From Pelagibacterium lentulum (GTDB taxonomy: Bacteria; Pseudomonadota; Alphaproteobacteria; Rhizobiales; Devosiaceae): a DNA stretch of 64,000 nucleotides. The notes beneath the pieces are model-generated. The model did no database searches. It was not told where the DNA came from and was given only the letters and a program-made list of their open reading frames with translations. The stretch covers positions 24,862 to 88,861 of the forward strand of contig NZ_RZMW01000020.1 in the NCBI RefSeq assembly GCF_003992625.1, written 5' to 3'. The position numbers were made by a program, and so were the translations under genes. Shown here piece by piece: positions 9,247-16,740 of the stretch (positions within the stretch are counted from its first letter, which is position 1; every line of letters begins with the position of its first letter).

Positions 9247-9280
9247 AAGATAGCAAGTTCCGAAGCTATCTTGCTTTTTT
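9247..9280 (+). terminator. Intrinsic-terminator-like hairpin in the leader of the exopolysaccharide gene
   Basis: An 8-base perfect stem (AAGATAGC at 9247-9254, GCTATCTT at 9265-9272, 10-base loop) is followed by GC and six T on the plus strand. An alternative pairing, GCAAG at 9253-9257 with CTTGC at 9270-9274, competes with it. No plus-strand gene ends just upstream, so this is either a leader attenuator or a shield against read-through from antisense transcription of uxuA. Confidence 0.5.
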
Positions 9281-9356
9281 CTGTCGCTTGCTTGCCTTAC
9301 TCAAACTTATGGTCTTTACTTCCGTTCATCGGGTTTCGAAGGGTCTGAGGGGGACA

Positions 9357-11147
9357 ATGGGCCACGTTGAAATCGACATCCGCAGTACGCTTGGCGCACT
9401 GCGACGGCAGGCTAGTGCTATCGCCATTACCTTTACATTGGTCGTTGGCATTGCGCTTGCCGTATTGCTCGCATTCCCATTTCAATATCAGGCGACCGCG
9501 CTTGTTTTGATCGACCCCAAACCGCAGAATCTGCGCGCGTCCCGACTGATGGGCAGCAGCTTTGCCAACGACGATGCAAGGGTTGAAAATGAAGTGGAAG
9601 TCCTGCGTTCCGACCCGATCCTCATCGCCACAATCGAGCAACTTGGACTGTTGGACGATGCCACATTCAATGCACCAGCAGCGTGGTGGCTGCAGATATG
9701 GCCGAACTACTTCCCGGATCGCGCGGACAACGCCGCCACAGCTTTGGAAGAAACTTTGCTCCGTTTGCGCCAGAATACCGAAATTGAGCGACGCGGTCTT
9801 TCCAACGTCATCGCAGTCACCGCAAAAAGTCCGAACCGGCTACAATCGCGTGAATTGGCCAACACCATTGTACAGGCCTACATGGATGCCCAACGGGACG
9901 ATGAGATCGCAGACCTGCTTGTGGCCCGCCAAGTGCTTGAAAGTCACCTAGAGGAGGCACGGCAAGACTTAGCCGCAAGCGAGAAGACCGTTGACGATTT
10001 CATGGCTGGCATCTCGCTTGCCTTCGCCCCCGGCATCGCACAACGCGCCCCAGAAGCGCAAACCGGTGTCCAGGATCGCAGGTTGGATAATCCACCCGGC
10101 GATCTAACGGGCCTTTATCGACTTCAGTATCGTGCCCAGCTTGCTCGCGCCTATTACCAGGCACTCATTACAGGCAGTGCGCAGTTCGACATGCAGCACG
10201 ACACTCAAGGTGCAGGTGTCCGCCTGCTTGCTGAGGCACTCCCGCCGTCGCCGCGCTTTCCAGATATCGTTCGGGGACTGGGCTTTGCAGGCCTGATTGG
10301 CCTAGGCCTCGGTTTCGGCGTCGCGTTCAAGCGTGAGCGCTTTCACGGCGGCTTTACCAGTGCGCGGCATCTTTCGGCCGAGACCGGCTACACGGCGATC
10401 GCTGAAGTACCGAGTTTCAGACCTAACGGCCTTACAGGTACATTAACGGCCGCCGACGCCCTGGTCTGGGCCCCGTTGTCCCGGTACTCGGAATCCATAA
10501 GGCGGATTCGTGTCGGCATAGATCAAACATTAAGGGCACCTGATGGGCCAACTGGATGCGTGATCATGATGACCTCACCGAACATAGGAACTGGCGCATC
10601 GTCGCTCGCACTGGCTCTGGCTCGGGACTATGCCCTTTCGGGCGCCAAAACGCTTCTAATGGACTGCGACTTGCGATCTCCATCCCAGCACAAGTTCGTC
10701 GACATTGCTTCTAACGGAAACTTTCACAAGCACTTGCGCGCGACTTGGCAATCGATCGAGTTTATGGACCTCCTGGTCCGTGACCCTCATTCCAGTCTGA
10801 GCTTGCTCTTGAACAGTGACGAAGCAAGAGGGCCTACCGATCAATTGCTTTCCGGTCGGCAGTTTGATCGCATAATTGCGCTGGCACGACAGACCTACGA
10901 TTGCGTGATTATCGACACTCCGGCGGTCGGCGCGGTCGTCGATGGGCTCTATCTCGCGAAACATGCGGATATTGCCGTTGTGACGATCAAATGGGCACAA
11001 ACGCGCCGGACCGATGTGGATGACACCTTGGCCAGGCTCGCGGCCGCGAAAGGCCCATCGGCCCAGATCGTAACGGTATTAAATCGGACCGGAACGATGT
11101 CGACGCCTGCCGATGCCTTCGCTAGCCCGCGACAGTCCGACGTCTGA
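9357..11147 (+). CDS. Exopolysaccharide chain-length/BY-kinase-like protein with degenerate Walker A
   Basis: 596 residues from an ATG with a GAGGGGG site; upstream in-frame ATGs lack one. It has a Wzz-type N-terminus with a membrane segment (about residues 21-43), a short periplasmic coiled-coil region (about 180-215), a second glycine-rich membrane helix (about 304-323), and a cytoplasmic P-loop domain from about residue 350. Walker A' (LLMDCDLRSPS) and Walker B (CVIIDTPAVG) are present. The Walker A itself reads SPNIGTGASSL, so the usual lysine before S/T is alanine. No C-terminal tyrosine cluster is visible. It is shorter than ExoP-like proteins (about 730). This suggests a polysaccharide co-polymerase with weak or no kinase activity. 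The neighbour is a convergent sugar-phosphate transferase. Confidence 0.82.
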   Translation: MGHVEIDIRSTLGALRRQASAIAITFTLVVGIALAVLLAFPFQYQATALVLIDPKPQNLRASRLMGSSFANDDARVENEVEVLRSDPILIATIEQLGLLDDATFNAPAAWWLQIWPNYFPDRADNAATALEETLLRLRQNTEIERRGLSNVIAVTAKSPNRLQSRELANTIVQAYMDAQRDDEIADLLVARQVLESHLEEARQDLAASEKTVDDFMAGISLAFAPGIAQRAPEAQTGVQDRRLDNPPGDLTGLYRLQYRAQLARAYYQALITGSAQFDMQHDTQGAGVRLLAEALPPSPRFPDIVRGLGFAGLIGLGLGFGVAFKRERFHGGFTSARHLSAETGYTAIAEVPSFRPNGLTGTLTAADALVWAPLSRYSESIRRIRVGIDQTLRAPDGPTGCVIMMTSPNIGTGASSLALALARDYALSGAKTLLMDCDLRSPSQHKFVDIASNGNFHKHLRATWQSIEFMDLLVRDPHSSLSLLLNSDEARGPTDQLLSGRQFDRIIALARQTYDCVIIDTPAVGAVVDGLYLAKHADIAVVTIKWAQTRRTDVDDTLARLAAAKGPSAQIVTVLNRTGTMSTPADAFASPRQSDV

Positions 11148-11323
11148 ATCTTGTCCCCGCCTCGCCCGGCCCGACCGAGATTGTTGCTTACAATCTCCCT
11201 GGACCGCTTCAATAACCGGCAACGCGCTCACCGATACACCGAACTCAAAAAACCAACCGCGAGCGGCCCAGCCGGTCATTGCCAGTCCTATCGGGGTACC
11301 GCCGACTGCACCGCGAACAATAG

Positions 11324-12142
11324 CTAAAAGATATCCTTCGATGCCCCTTTAGCGCCCTTTTTACGCTCATTTCTCGGAGATCCAGACCGGTTGCGCGGGC
11401 AGAGCATATCGCGCCAGATCGTCATTCCTGCAATTCTGAAATCAAGCAGGAGCGAGAAATTCTGCACATAGGCGATGTCGTGGTCGATGCGTGCCTGTGC
11501 GATATGCGCATCGCATGTAGGACCGCAGAGGTCATTGATTTGCGCCCAGCCAGACAACCCCGGTTTAACGGAATGACGCAAATGGTAGTAGGGCACCAAC
11601 TCGTCATATCTACAGCCTTCCGCAAGCAGTCCGACCGGATGCGCGCGGGGTCCGATAAACGACATATCGCCGATCAGTATATTGTAGAGTTGCGGCAACT
11701 GATCGATATTTGAAGTGCGCAGGAACCGTCCTACCGGCGTTATGTGCTCATCGTCCGAAGCGATTTGATCAAGCCGGGCGGCATCATACACATCGTCTGA
11801 ACGGCAGCGGAACCTGTAGATGCGAAATTGCCTGCCTCCCTCGCCGTAGCGAAGCTCCCTGCAAAACACGGGTCCAGTGCTGCTCACCTTTACTGAGATT
11901 GCGGCTAGCAGAAAAACCGGCGCGAGCATCGACAGGGTAATCGATGCCAAAGACATATCGAAAGCGCGCTTGCACACCCTTGCCAAGTGCTTGAGCGGCC
12001 CATTCCTGGGCTCCTGGGGAAAACCGCCCTTGAGATATATAAAAAGACCGGATTGGCTACACCGAACGCCGCCGGAACCACTTTGGCTATTCAATACAGG
12101 TTCGTCGCGCAATTTCGCGCAAGAGCGAGTGCTTTCGAACAT
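11324..12142 (-). CDS. Bacterial sugar-phosphate transferase (ExoY/WcaJ type), catalytic Glu replaced by Gln
   Basis: 272 residues. A family KRAFDMS motif precedes a hydrophobic membrane helix (about residues 62-83), then TGPVFCRELRYGEGG and GDMSFIGPRAHPVG identify the polyprenyl-phosphate sugar-1-phosphate transferase family, which starts repeat-unit assembly on undecaprenyl phosphate. The family's catalytic Asp-Glu pair in the LDELPQL motif reads IDQLPQL here (D147, Q148; codon CAG at 11699-11701). The usual KFRTM is RFRCR. A GGAG site lies 6 bases before the ATG. The gene is convergent with the chain-length gene, and no glycosyltransferases, flippase or polymerase are near, so the two genes are an isolated exopolysaccharide remnant or a reduced set. 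Activity is uncertain because of the substitution. Confidence 0.85.
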   Translation of the reverse strand: MFESTRSCAKLRDEPVLNSQSGSGGVRCSQSGLFIYLKGGFPQEPRNGPLKHLARVCKRAFDMSLASITLSMLAPVFLLAAISVKVSSTGPVFCRELRYGEGGRQFRIYRFRCRSDDVYDAARLDQIASDDEHITPVGRFLRTSNIDQLPQLYNILIGDMSFIGPRAHPVGLLAEGCRYDELVPYYHLRHSVKPGLSGWAQINDLCGPTCDAHIAQARIDHDIAYVQNFSLLLDFRIAGMTIWRDMLCPRNRSGSPRNERKKGAKGASKDIF

Positions 12143-12340
12143 AACTAGCTCCGCCCCCGCGAGTAGTAGATCGAGAATAAAACTTGAATAAAATGATTAA
12201 CGCACGGCAACCAGACACAGACAAGCGCGCAGTGTTAAATTGAATAAGCCTGTGGAAAATCTGGGGAAAACATGTGCAAATATATTCTGCACCTAAGTGC
12301 GGTGTCCTGCAGCTGATGGCAAGTGTACGCGCGCACCGCC

Positions 12341-13864
12341 CTACATAACCGCACCGATCTGCCAAGGAAGAAATTCGTTATCGCCTAGCCCCAATTTCTC
12401 ACTTTTCGACTTTTGCCCGCTTGCCGTTGCGACAATCAGCGCCAATATCTCGCGGCCTTTTTCTTCCATTGAAACGCCGTCGAGAATGCCGCCGCAATCG
12501 ATATCCATATCGTCGGGCATTGCATTGGCCAGCCGACTGTTGCTTGCGACCTTGATTGTGGGTGCTGGCTTGGAGCCAAACGCCGATCCCCGCCCGGTTG
12601 TAAACACAACGACCTGCGCTCCGCTCGCGATCTGTCCAGTAACCGACACCGGATCAAAGCCTGGACTATCCATGAATGTCAGCCCGGGTCGGCGCAGCTT
12701 GGCACCATAGTCCAGCACGTCTCCAAGCGGCGCTGATCCCGCCTTGGCGACGGCGCCTAGCGACTTTTCCAGAATTGTCGTCAAGCCGCCCGCCTTGTTT
12801 CCAGGACTTGGATTGTTATCCATCGCACCACCATTGATGGCAGTGTAGTGCTCCCACCACGCAATACGTTCGAGCAACTTGTCGGCAACGTCCTGCCCTG
12901 CGGCCCGTCGCAACAGCAATTGCTCAGCGCCATAGATTTCAGGCGTCTCCGCTAAAACGACACTGCCGCCCATGCCCACAAGCATATCACTGGCTACACC
13001 CAGTGCCGGATTTGCGGTAATGCCGGAAAAACCATCTGATCCCCCGCATTGCAGCGCCACCGCCAGTTTCGAGACTGGCGCCGGTTCACGCGAAACTGCA
13101 TTGACCTTGGGAAGCAGATCGTGAATGGCAGCCACTATCGCTTCCACGGTCCGCGTTGTGCCACCCGTTTCCTGAATGGTTAGGCCATGAAAGCGCTCCC
13201 CCCCCTCGCCATACGCCGCACGCATGCGTGCGATCTGCATGACTTCGCAACCAAGGCCGACAAAAAGCGCAGCACCGACATTAGGATGCGTCGCGTGCCC
13301 CCAGAGCACTCTTTGCAAATTGTCGTGCCCCGGCCCCTCCGAGGCCATGCCGCACCCTGTGCCGTGACTCAAGGCTACAACGCCGTCCACATTGGGAAAC
13401 TGATCAAGGATACCGCTTGTGTTGATATCGGCCGCCGCGCGGCGGATGACCGTCGCTGAACAGTTCACCGTCGCGACCAGCGCGATATAATTGCGCGTGC
13501 CGACGGTACCATCGTCCCTGTGATAGCCAGCAAAGGTCATTGGTTCGGCTTTAGGCGTTGACGCTAGGGCAGATTCAAAGTCAGCGCCGATAACATAGTC
13601 GCGATCATGGGAGCCCATGGAGCAGTTATGGGTATGAACATGTTCCCCGGCAACAACCGGCACACTGGCATAACCGATAATCTGTCCGAATTTGATGATT
13701 GCCTCACCCGGCATGATGTCGCCCAGCGCAATCTTATGACCAGCTTCGATAGCGCGCTCCAGCGCAACACCACGCCCCAACGGTCGTTCACCCTTACCGG
13801 CCCGCCGGGTCAACACGGCAATCGTATCGCGCGGATGCATCTGCAACCAACCCGGGTTCGTCAT
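12341..13864 (-). CDS. uxaA: UxaA-family (altronate/galactarate-type) hydrolyase
   Basis: 507 residues. It joins the small SAF domain (residues 1-100, beginning MTNPGWLQMHPRD and including SMGSHDRDYVI) with the large UxaA-type catalytic domain (from FAGYHRDDGTVGTRNY near residue 110, with LSHGTGCGM near residue 164). The C-terminus has VVFTTGRGSAFGS. These are iron-dependent dehydratases for D-altronate, D-galactarate or related acids. Start 13864 has a GGGAG site; an in-frame ATG further upstream does not. Together with uxaC it would complete a galacturonate branch to 2-keto-3-deoxygluconate, provided a tagaturonate reductase exists. Galactarate dehydratase is the main alternative. Confidence 0.85.
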   Translation of the reverse strand: MTNPGWLQMHPRDTIAVLTRRAGKGERPLGRGVALERAIEAGHKIALGDIMPGEAIIKFGQIIGYASVPVVAGEHVHTHNCSMGSHDRDYVIGADFESALASTPKAEPMTFAGYHRDDGTVGTRNYIALVATVNCSATVIRRAAADINTSGILDQFPNVDGVVALSHGTGCGMASEGPGHDNLQRVLWGHATHPNVGAALFVGLGCEVMQIARMRAAYGEGGERFHGLTIQETGGTTRTVEAIVAAIHDLLPKVNAVSREPAPVSKLAVALQCGGSDGFSGITANPALGVASDMLVGMGGSVVLAETPEIYGAEQLLLRRAAGQDVADKLLERIAWWEHYTAINGGAMDNNPSPGNKAGGLTTILEKSLGAVAKAGSAPLGDVLDYGAKLRRPGLTFMDSPGFDPVSVTGQIASGAQVVVFTTGRGSAFGSKPAPTIKVASNSRLANAMPDDMDIDCGGILDGVSMEEKGREILALIVATASGQKSKSEKLGLGDNEFLPWQIGAVM

Positions 13865-14113
13865 GAGGCCAATCTCCCGATCAAATATGCACAGAAAATT
13901 CAAATGCGGACTACTAACATTTCAGCATCCACTAAGCCCAACTGGGATGCTAATCAAGGAAAAACCCTATTTCCGGCCGCTTTGACTTCACTTTGAGGCG
14001 AATGGCGGAATCGATTCTGCCTGCTGGCAACGCCTCCTCCCACTTTTGATAAAGCCATGAGCTCTAGCTGGCGCGACGTACCGTTCTATGCCCAGGTCGA
14101 GCTTAACCCTTGA

Positions 14114-14308
14114 TTTCCTGACCGTCTGACAAAACTTTCAAGAAGCGAAACCATTCGCCGGGAGATCGAACGCGCCGCCAGCCTCCCCTTTGTATCGCCA
14201 AATGTCTTTCTTGACACGCAGGTGGAGGCACCGGCCTTTCGCCTGTCGCTAGGCGCGGCCCAAATACAACATCGCGCGATGTTCGATACCATTCAGGACC
14301 GGGAAGGA
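14114..14308 (+). pseudogene. 3' remnant resembling a MocR-type regulator/aminotransferase
   Basis: An open stretch without a start gives a peptide containing LPFVSPNVFL, EAPAFRLSLGAAQ and FDTI. That pattern matches the C-terminal end of GntR/MocR proteins, where the aminotransferase-like domain ends with a PG-x-F-like segment followed by an AFRLSLG motif and a final helix. Nothing upstream supplies the rest. It abuts the VanB remnant in another frame. The similarity is judged by eye over about 60 residues and is tentative. Confidence 0.35.
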
Positions 14309-14586
14309 AGTCGTGCCGAAACCTGCTCATGGCTAGTGGTATTGGTGTAACTCCGATTTTCGGTATAGCCCGAACGCTGACCGAGGCAGGCGTCGATATG
14401 ATTTTTGACTGTCAGCGCGGCAAATGCGGACTGTGTGCGGTTGGCATCATTGAAACCGATGGCCAGATCGATCATCGCGATGTCTTCTTCTCTGAGGAGG
14501 AAAAGCACGAAAACAAGCGCATGTGCGCATGCGTTTCCCGCCTTGCCAGCGGCAAGGCAGTCATCGACACCGGCTATCGCATATAA
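14308..14586 (+). pseudogene. Internally deleted VanB-type oxygenase reductase (vanillate O-demethylase reductase remnant)
   Basis: The frame begins with RNLLMASGIGVTPIF, the NAD-binding signature of phthalate dioxygenase reductase/VanB proteins, then after only about 15 residues runs into CQRGKCGLCAVG, IDHRDVFFSEEE and MCACVSR, the [2Fe-2S] ferredoxin domain that ends these proteins. In intact relatives roughly 80 or more residues separate the two, and the FMN domain (about 100 residues) should come first. So the gene has lost its 5' half and an internal piece. All four cluster cysteines remain. It lies beside the ferulate genes, where vanA/vanB occur in related clusters, so vanillate demethylation was probably once encoded here. 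Confidence 0.75.
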
Positions 14587-14613
14587 AAAAAAGCGGGCAG
14601 CATGCCCGCTTTT
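14586..14613. terminator. Bidirectional intrinsic terminator
   Basis: The stem GCGGGCA (14593-14599) / TGCCCGC (14603-14609) with a 3-base loop is flanked by a run of A on the left and TTTT on the right. It lies between the vanB remnant stop and the convergent enoyl-CoA hydratase gene. Confidence 0.85.
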
Positions 14614-14623
14614 GCGCCATTCA

Positions 14624-15397
14624 TCATCCGAAATTCGGTTTGCGCTTCTCAAGAAACGCCTTCAGCCCCTCCTCGGCATCCGGGCCGGTCTGACTCATCG
14701 CTGCCGCCAGACTCTCGGTATAAAGCCCGGCCTCCTTTGGCATATCCGCGATGCGCGAAAGCGACTGAACGATCATTCGATTAATCGCTGGCGAGTTTTC
14801 GGCAATGGTTTCCGCCAGCGCCAATGCCTTATCCAGTCCCATACCCTCCGGCGTCACGTAATGGGCCAACCCCACATCTACACCTTCGCGTCCTGAATAT
14901 GTGCGCCCCGTCAGCATCATTTCTGTCATACGGCTGGCGCCGATTAGTTTGCCAATGCGTACGGACCCACCGCCACCTACGAAGATACCGCGCAGGCCCT
15001 CGGGCATCCGGAATTTTACACTTTCTTCGGCTACGCGGACATGGCAGGCTGAAGCCACTTCCAGACCGCCGCCCATCACTGCCCCGGTCAGCGCCGCAAC
15101 GACCGGCACACCGGAAAACTCTATCAAATCCATAACCCGGTGCCAGTTACGCGAATGCGTCATAACCGCATGCGGCTCGCGATGGACCGCTTCGCTCAGA
15201 TCCAGTCCGGAAGAAAAATGGCCGCCCTCCCCGCCAAGAACAATAACCCTCACATCGTCAGGAATTGCCGAGAAAACAGCATCAAGCGCCTCGATCACTT
15301 CATCATTGAGGGCATTTCGCTTTGCAGGCCGGTTCATTGTAAGTTGCATGATCGGACCGCGCTTGGAAACCTTCAATATTTCCGACGCTCGTGCCAT
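14624..15397 (-). CDS. Enoyl-CoA hydratase of the hydroxycinnamate locus
   Basis: 257 residues, typical crotonase length. It has the NRPAKRNALND N-terminal segment and the oxyanion-hole regions GGHFSSGLDLSE (about residue 62) and ALTGAVMGGGLEVASAC (about residue 95). Glutamates occur at the usual positions of the second half (RMPEGLRGIF near residue 125). Start 15397 has an AGAGGAA site; the in-frame ATG at 15424 has none. With feruloyl-CoA synthase and the SDR it fits the CoA-dependent beta-oxidative route: it would hydrate feruloyl- or coumaroyl-CoA to the 3-hydroxyacyl-CoA. It is divergent from the MarR gene and shares a 68-base control region containing an inverted repeat also found upstream of fcs. 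A retro-aldol hydratase/lyase is less likely given the SDR partner. Confidence 0.85.
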   Translation of the reverse strand: MARASEILKVSKRGPIMQLTMNRPAKRNALNDEVIEALDAVFSAIPDDVRVIVLGGEGGHFSSGLDLSEAVHREPHAVMTHSRNWHRVMDLIEFSGVPVVAALTGAVMGGGLEVASACHVRVAEESVKFRMPEGLRGIFVGGGGSVRIGKLIGASRMTEMMLTGRTYSGREGVDVGLAHYVTPEGMGLDKALALAETIAENSPAINRMIVQSLSRIADMPKEAGLYTESLAAAMSQTGPDAEEGLKAFLEKRKPNFG

Positions 15398-15427
15398 TGT
15401 TTTTGCTTCCTCTGCTTTAATCATATT

Positions 15428-15446
15428 ATGTTATACCCAATAGCAA
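15428..15446. promoter_or_regulatory. MarR-type operator candidate, site 1 (ech/marR)
   Basis: ATGTTAT-ACCCA-ATAGCAA has 7-base arms with a 5-base spacer and 5 of 7 arm positions paired. It lies midway between the divergent enoyl-CoA hydratase and MarR starts. The same arms and spacing recur at 18618 and 18739. Confidence 0.55.
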
Positions 15447-15465
15447 TCCAGACACACCGGACCTT

Positions 15466-15927
15466 ATGACCGAAATTGCAGAGCCAGGACTTGAATTCGA
15501 TCAAGTCGACACGACAGAAACCAGCGACATCATCGGCTACAAGTTACGCCGCGCTCAACTTATGGTCTTCCAGCGCTTCATCGCCTTTTTTGAGGACCTT
15601 GATCTTAGACCGGCAGAATATTCCGTTCTGGTGCTGATAGCCCGAAACCCTGGCCGTAAGCAGACCGAAATCGCCGACGTCCTTGGCATAAAGCGCGCCA
15701 ATTTCGTAGCGTTGATCAATGGTCTCGATGCGCGCGGACTTACCGAACGCCGCAAACCCGCCAACGACCGTCGCTCGCACGCCCTGCATCTCACTCCGGC
15801 TGGCGAAGCCTTCCTCAAAAGGGCAAGAAAGGTCCAATCCGCCTTTGAAACTGAGTGCATCGAAAAACTTGGCGGCGAACACGCGCGTGACGACCTGCTC
15901 AGGCTCCTCGACAAGCTCTGCGCCTGA
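15466..15927 (+). CDS. MarR-family regulator, probably controlling hydroxycinnamate degradation
   Basis: 153 residues, standard MarR length. The winged helix-turn-helix covers about residues 45-110: LRPAEYSVLVLIARNPGR, then KQTEIADVLGIKRANFVALIN and the wing ERRKPANDRRSHALHLT, where the D-R-R wing motif is intact. Long N- and C-terminal helices form the dimer. It is divergent from the enoyl-CoA hydratase gene and convergent with the SDR. MarR regulators of p-coumarate/ferulate genes (CouR in Rhodopseudomonas, HcaR in Agrobacterium) sit in equivalent places and respond to the aroyl-CoA thioester. By analogy this one would release its operators when feruloyl- or coumaroyl-CoA forms (inference). 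Confidence 0.88.
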   Translation: MTEIAEPGLEFDQVDTTETSDIIGYKLRRAQLMVFQRFIAFFEDLDLRPAEYSVLVLIARNPGRKQTEIADVLGIKRANFVALINGLDARGLTERRKPANDRRSHALHLTPAGEAFLKRARKVQSAFETECIEKLGGEHARDDLLRLLDKLCA

Positions 15928-15978
15928 TGGATTTCTTGAACATCCTTTCCTTTGAGTTGGTTGAACGCGTTTATTGAA

Positions 15979-16740
15979 TCACTTTGGCTGCATGCGCAGA
16001 GCGCCATCAAGTCTCACGACCTCGCCATTGAGATAGTTGTTGGCGACCATCGCCAATACCAATTCGGCAAACTCGGCAGGCTCGCCGAGCCGAGACGGAG
16101 ACGGAATTGAGGCAGCTAGACCCTGCCTTACTTCTTCGGGCAATTCCTCAAGCAGCGGCGTGCGGAACAGTCCGGGCGCGATTGTGAGCACGCGAATCCC
16201 AAATCGTGCGAATTCTCGTGCAGCCGGCAACGTCAGCGACACTATCCCACCCTTTGAGGCAGCATAAGCCGCCTGGCCTATTTGCCCTTCAAATGCCGCT
16301 ACGGACGCTGTTGAGACGATCACGCCGCGCGAACCATGCTCGTCCGGCTCCGCTCTCGACATTACGTCGGCGACAAGCCTCATCATGTTGAACGTGCCAA
16401 TGAGATTGACGCGGACTACCTTCTCAAATCCATCAAGCGCCATTGGGCCGTCCCGGCCAACAATGCGACTGGCACCGCCAATACCCGCGCAATTGACCAG
16501 AACCCGCGGCAAGCCGATCGCTTCGACGCTTTCTAGAACCGCCTTTTCCGCCGATTGCGCGTCCGCAACATCACAGGAAGCAAAAAAGCCACCAATTTCA
16601 TTAGCAATCGCTGCACCTGCTTCAGCATTAAGCTCGAGCACGGCAACCTTTGCGCCCGCTGCAGCGAGCGCCTTGGCTGTTGCCGCGCCCAGCCCGGAAC
16701 CACCTCCAGTTACGATCGCCGCATGTCCTTCAATCTTCAT
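15979..16740 (-). CDS. SDR 3-hydroxyacyl-CoA dehydrogenase (phenylhydroxypropionyl-CoA dehydrogenase candidate)
   Basis: 253 residues, classical short-chain dehydrogenase resembling type II 3-hydroxyacyl-CoA dehydrogenases. The cofactor motif is TGGGSGLG (about residue 11), then NCAGIGG, and an active-site YAASKGG (about residue 158) preceded by a serine in [12 protein letters not shown] valine-rich [10 protein letters not shown] follows. The start overlaps the fcs stop by 4 bases, so it is coupled to feruloyl-CoA synthase. In the Agrobacterium fabrum ferulate pathway an SDR in the same position oxidises the beta-hydroxyacyl-CoA to the beta-keto form; the same job is proposed here. Confidence 0.85.
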   Translation of the reverse strand: MKIEGHAAIVTGGGSGLGAATAKALAAAGAKVAVLELNAEAGAAIANEIGGFFASCDVADAQSAEKAVLESVEAIGLPRVLVNCAGIGGASRIVGRDGPMALDGFEKVVRVNLIGTFNMMRLVADVMSRAEPDEHGSRGVIVSTASVAAFEGQIGQAAYAASKGGIVSLTLPAAREFARFGIRVLTIAPGLFRTPLLEELPEEVRQGLAASIPSPSRLGEPAEFAELVLAMVANNYLNGEVVRLDGALRMQPK

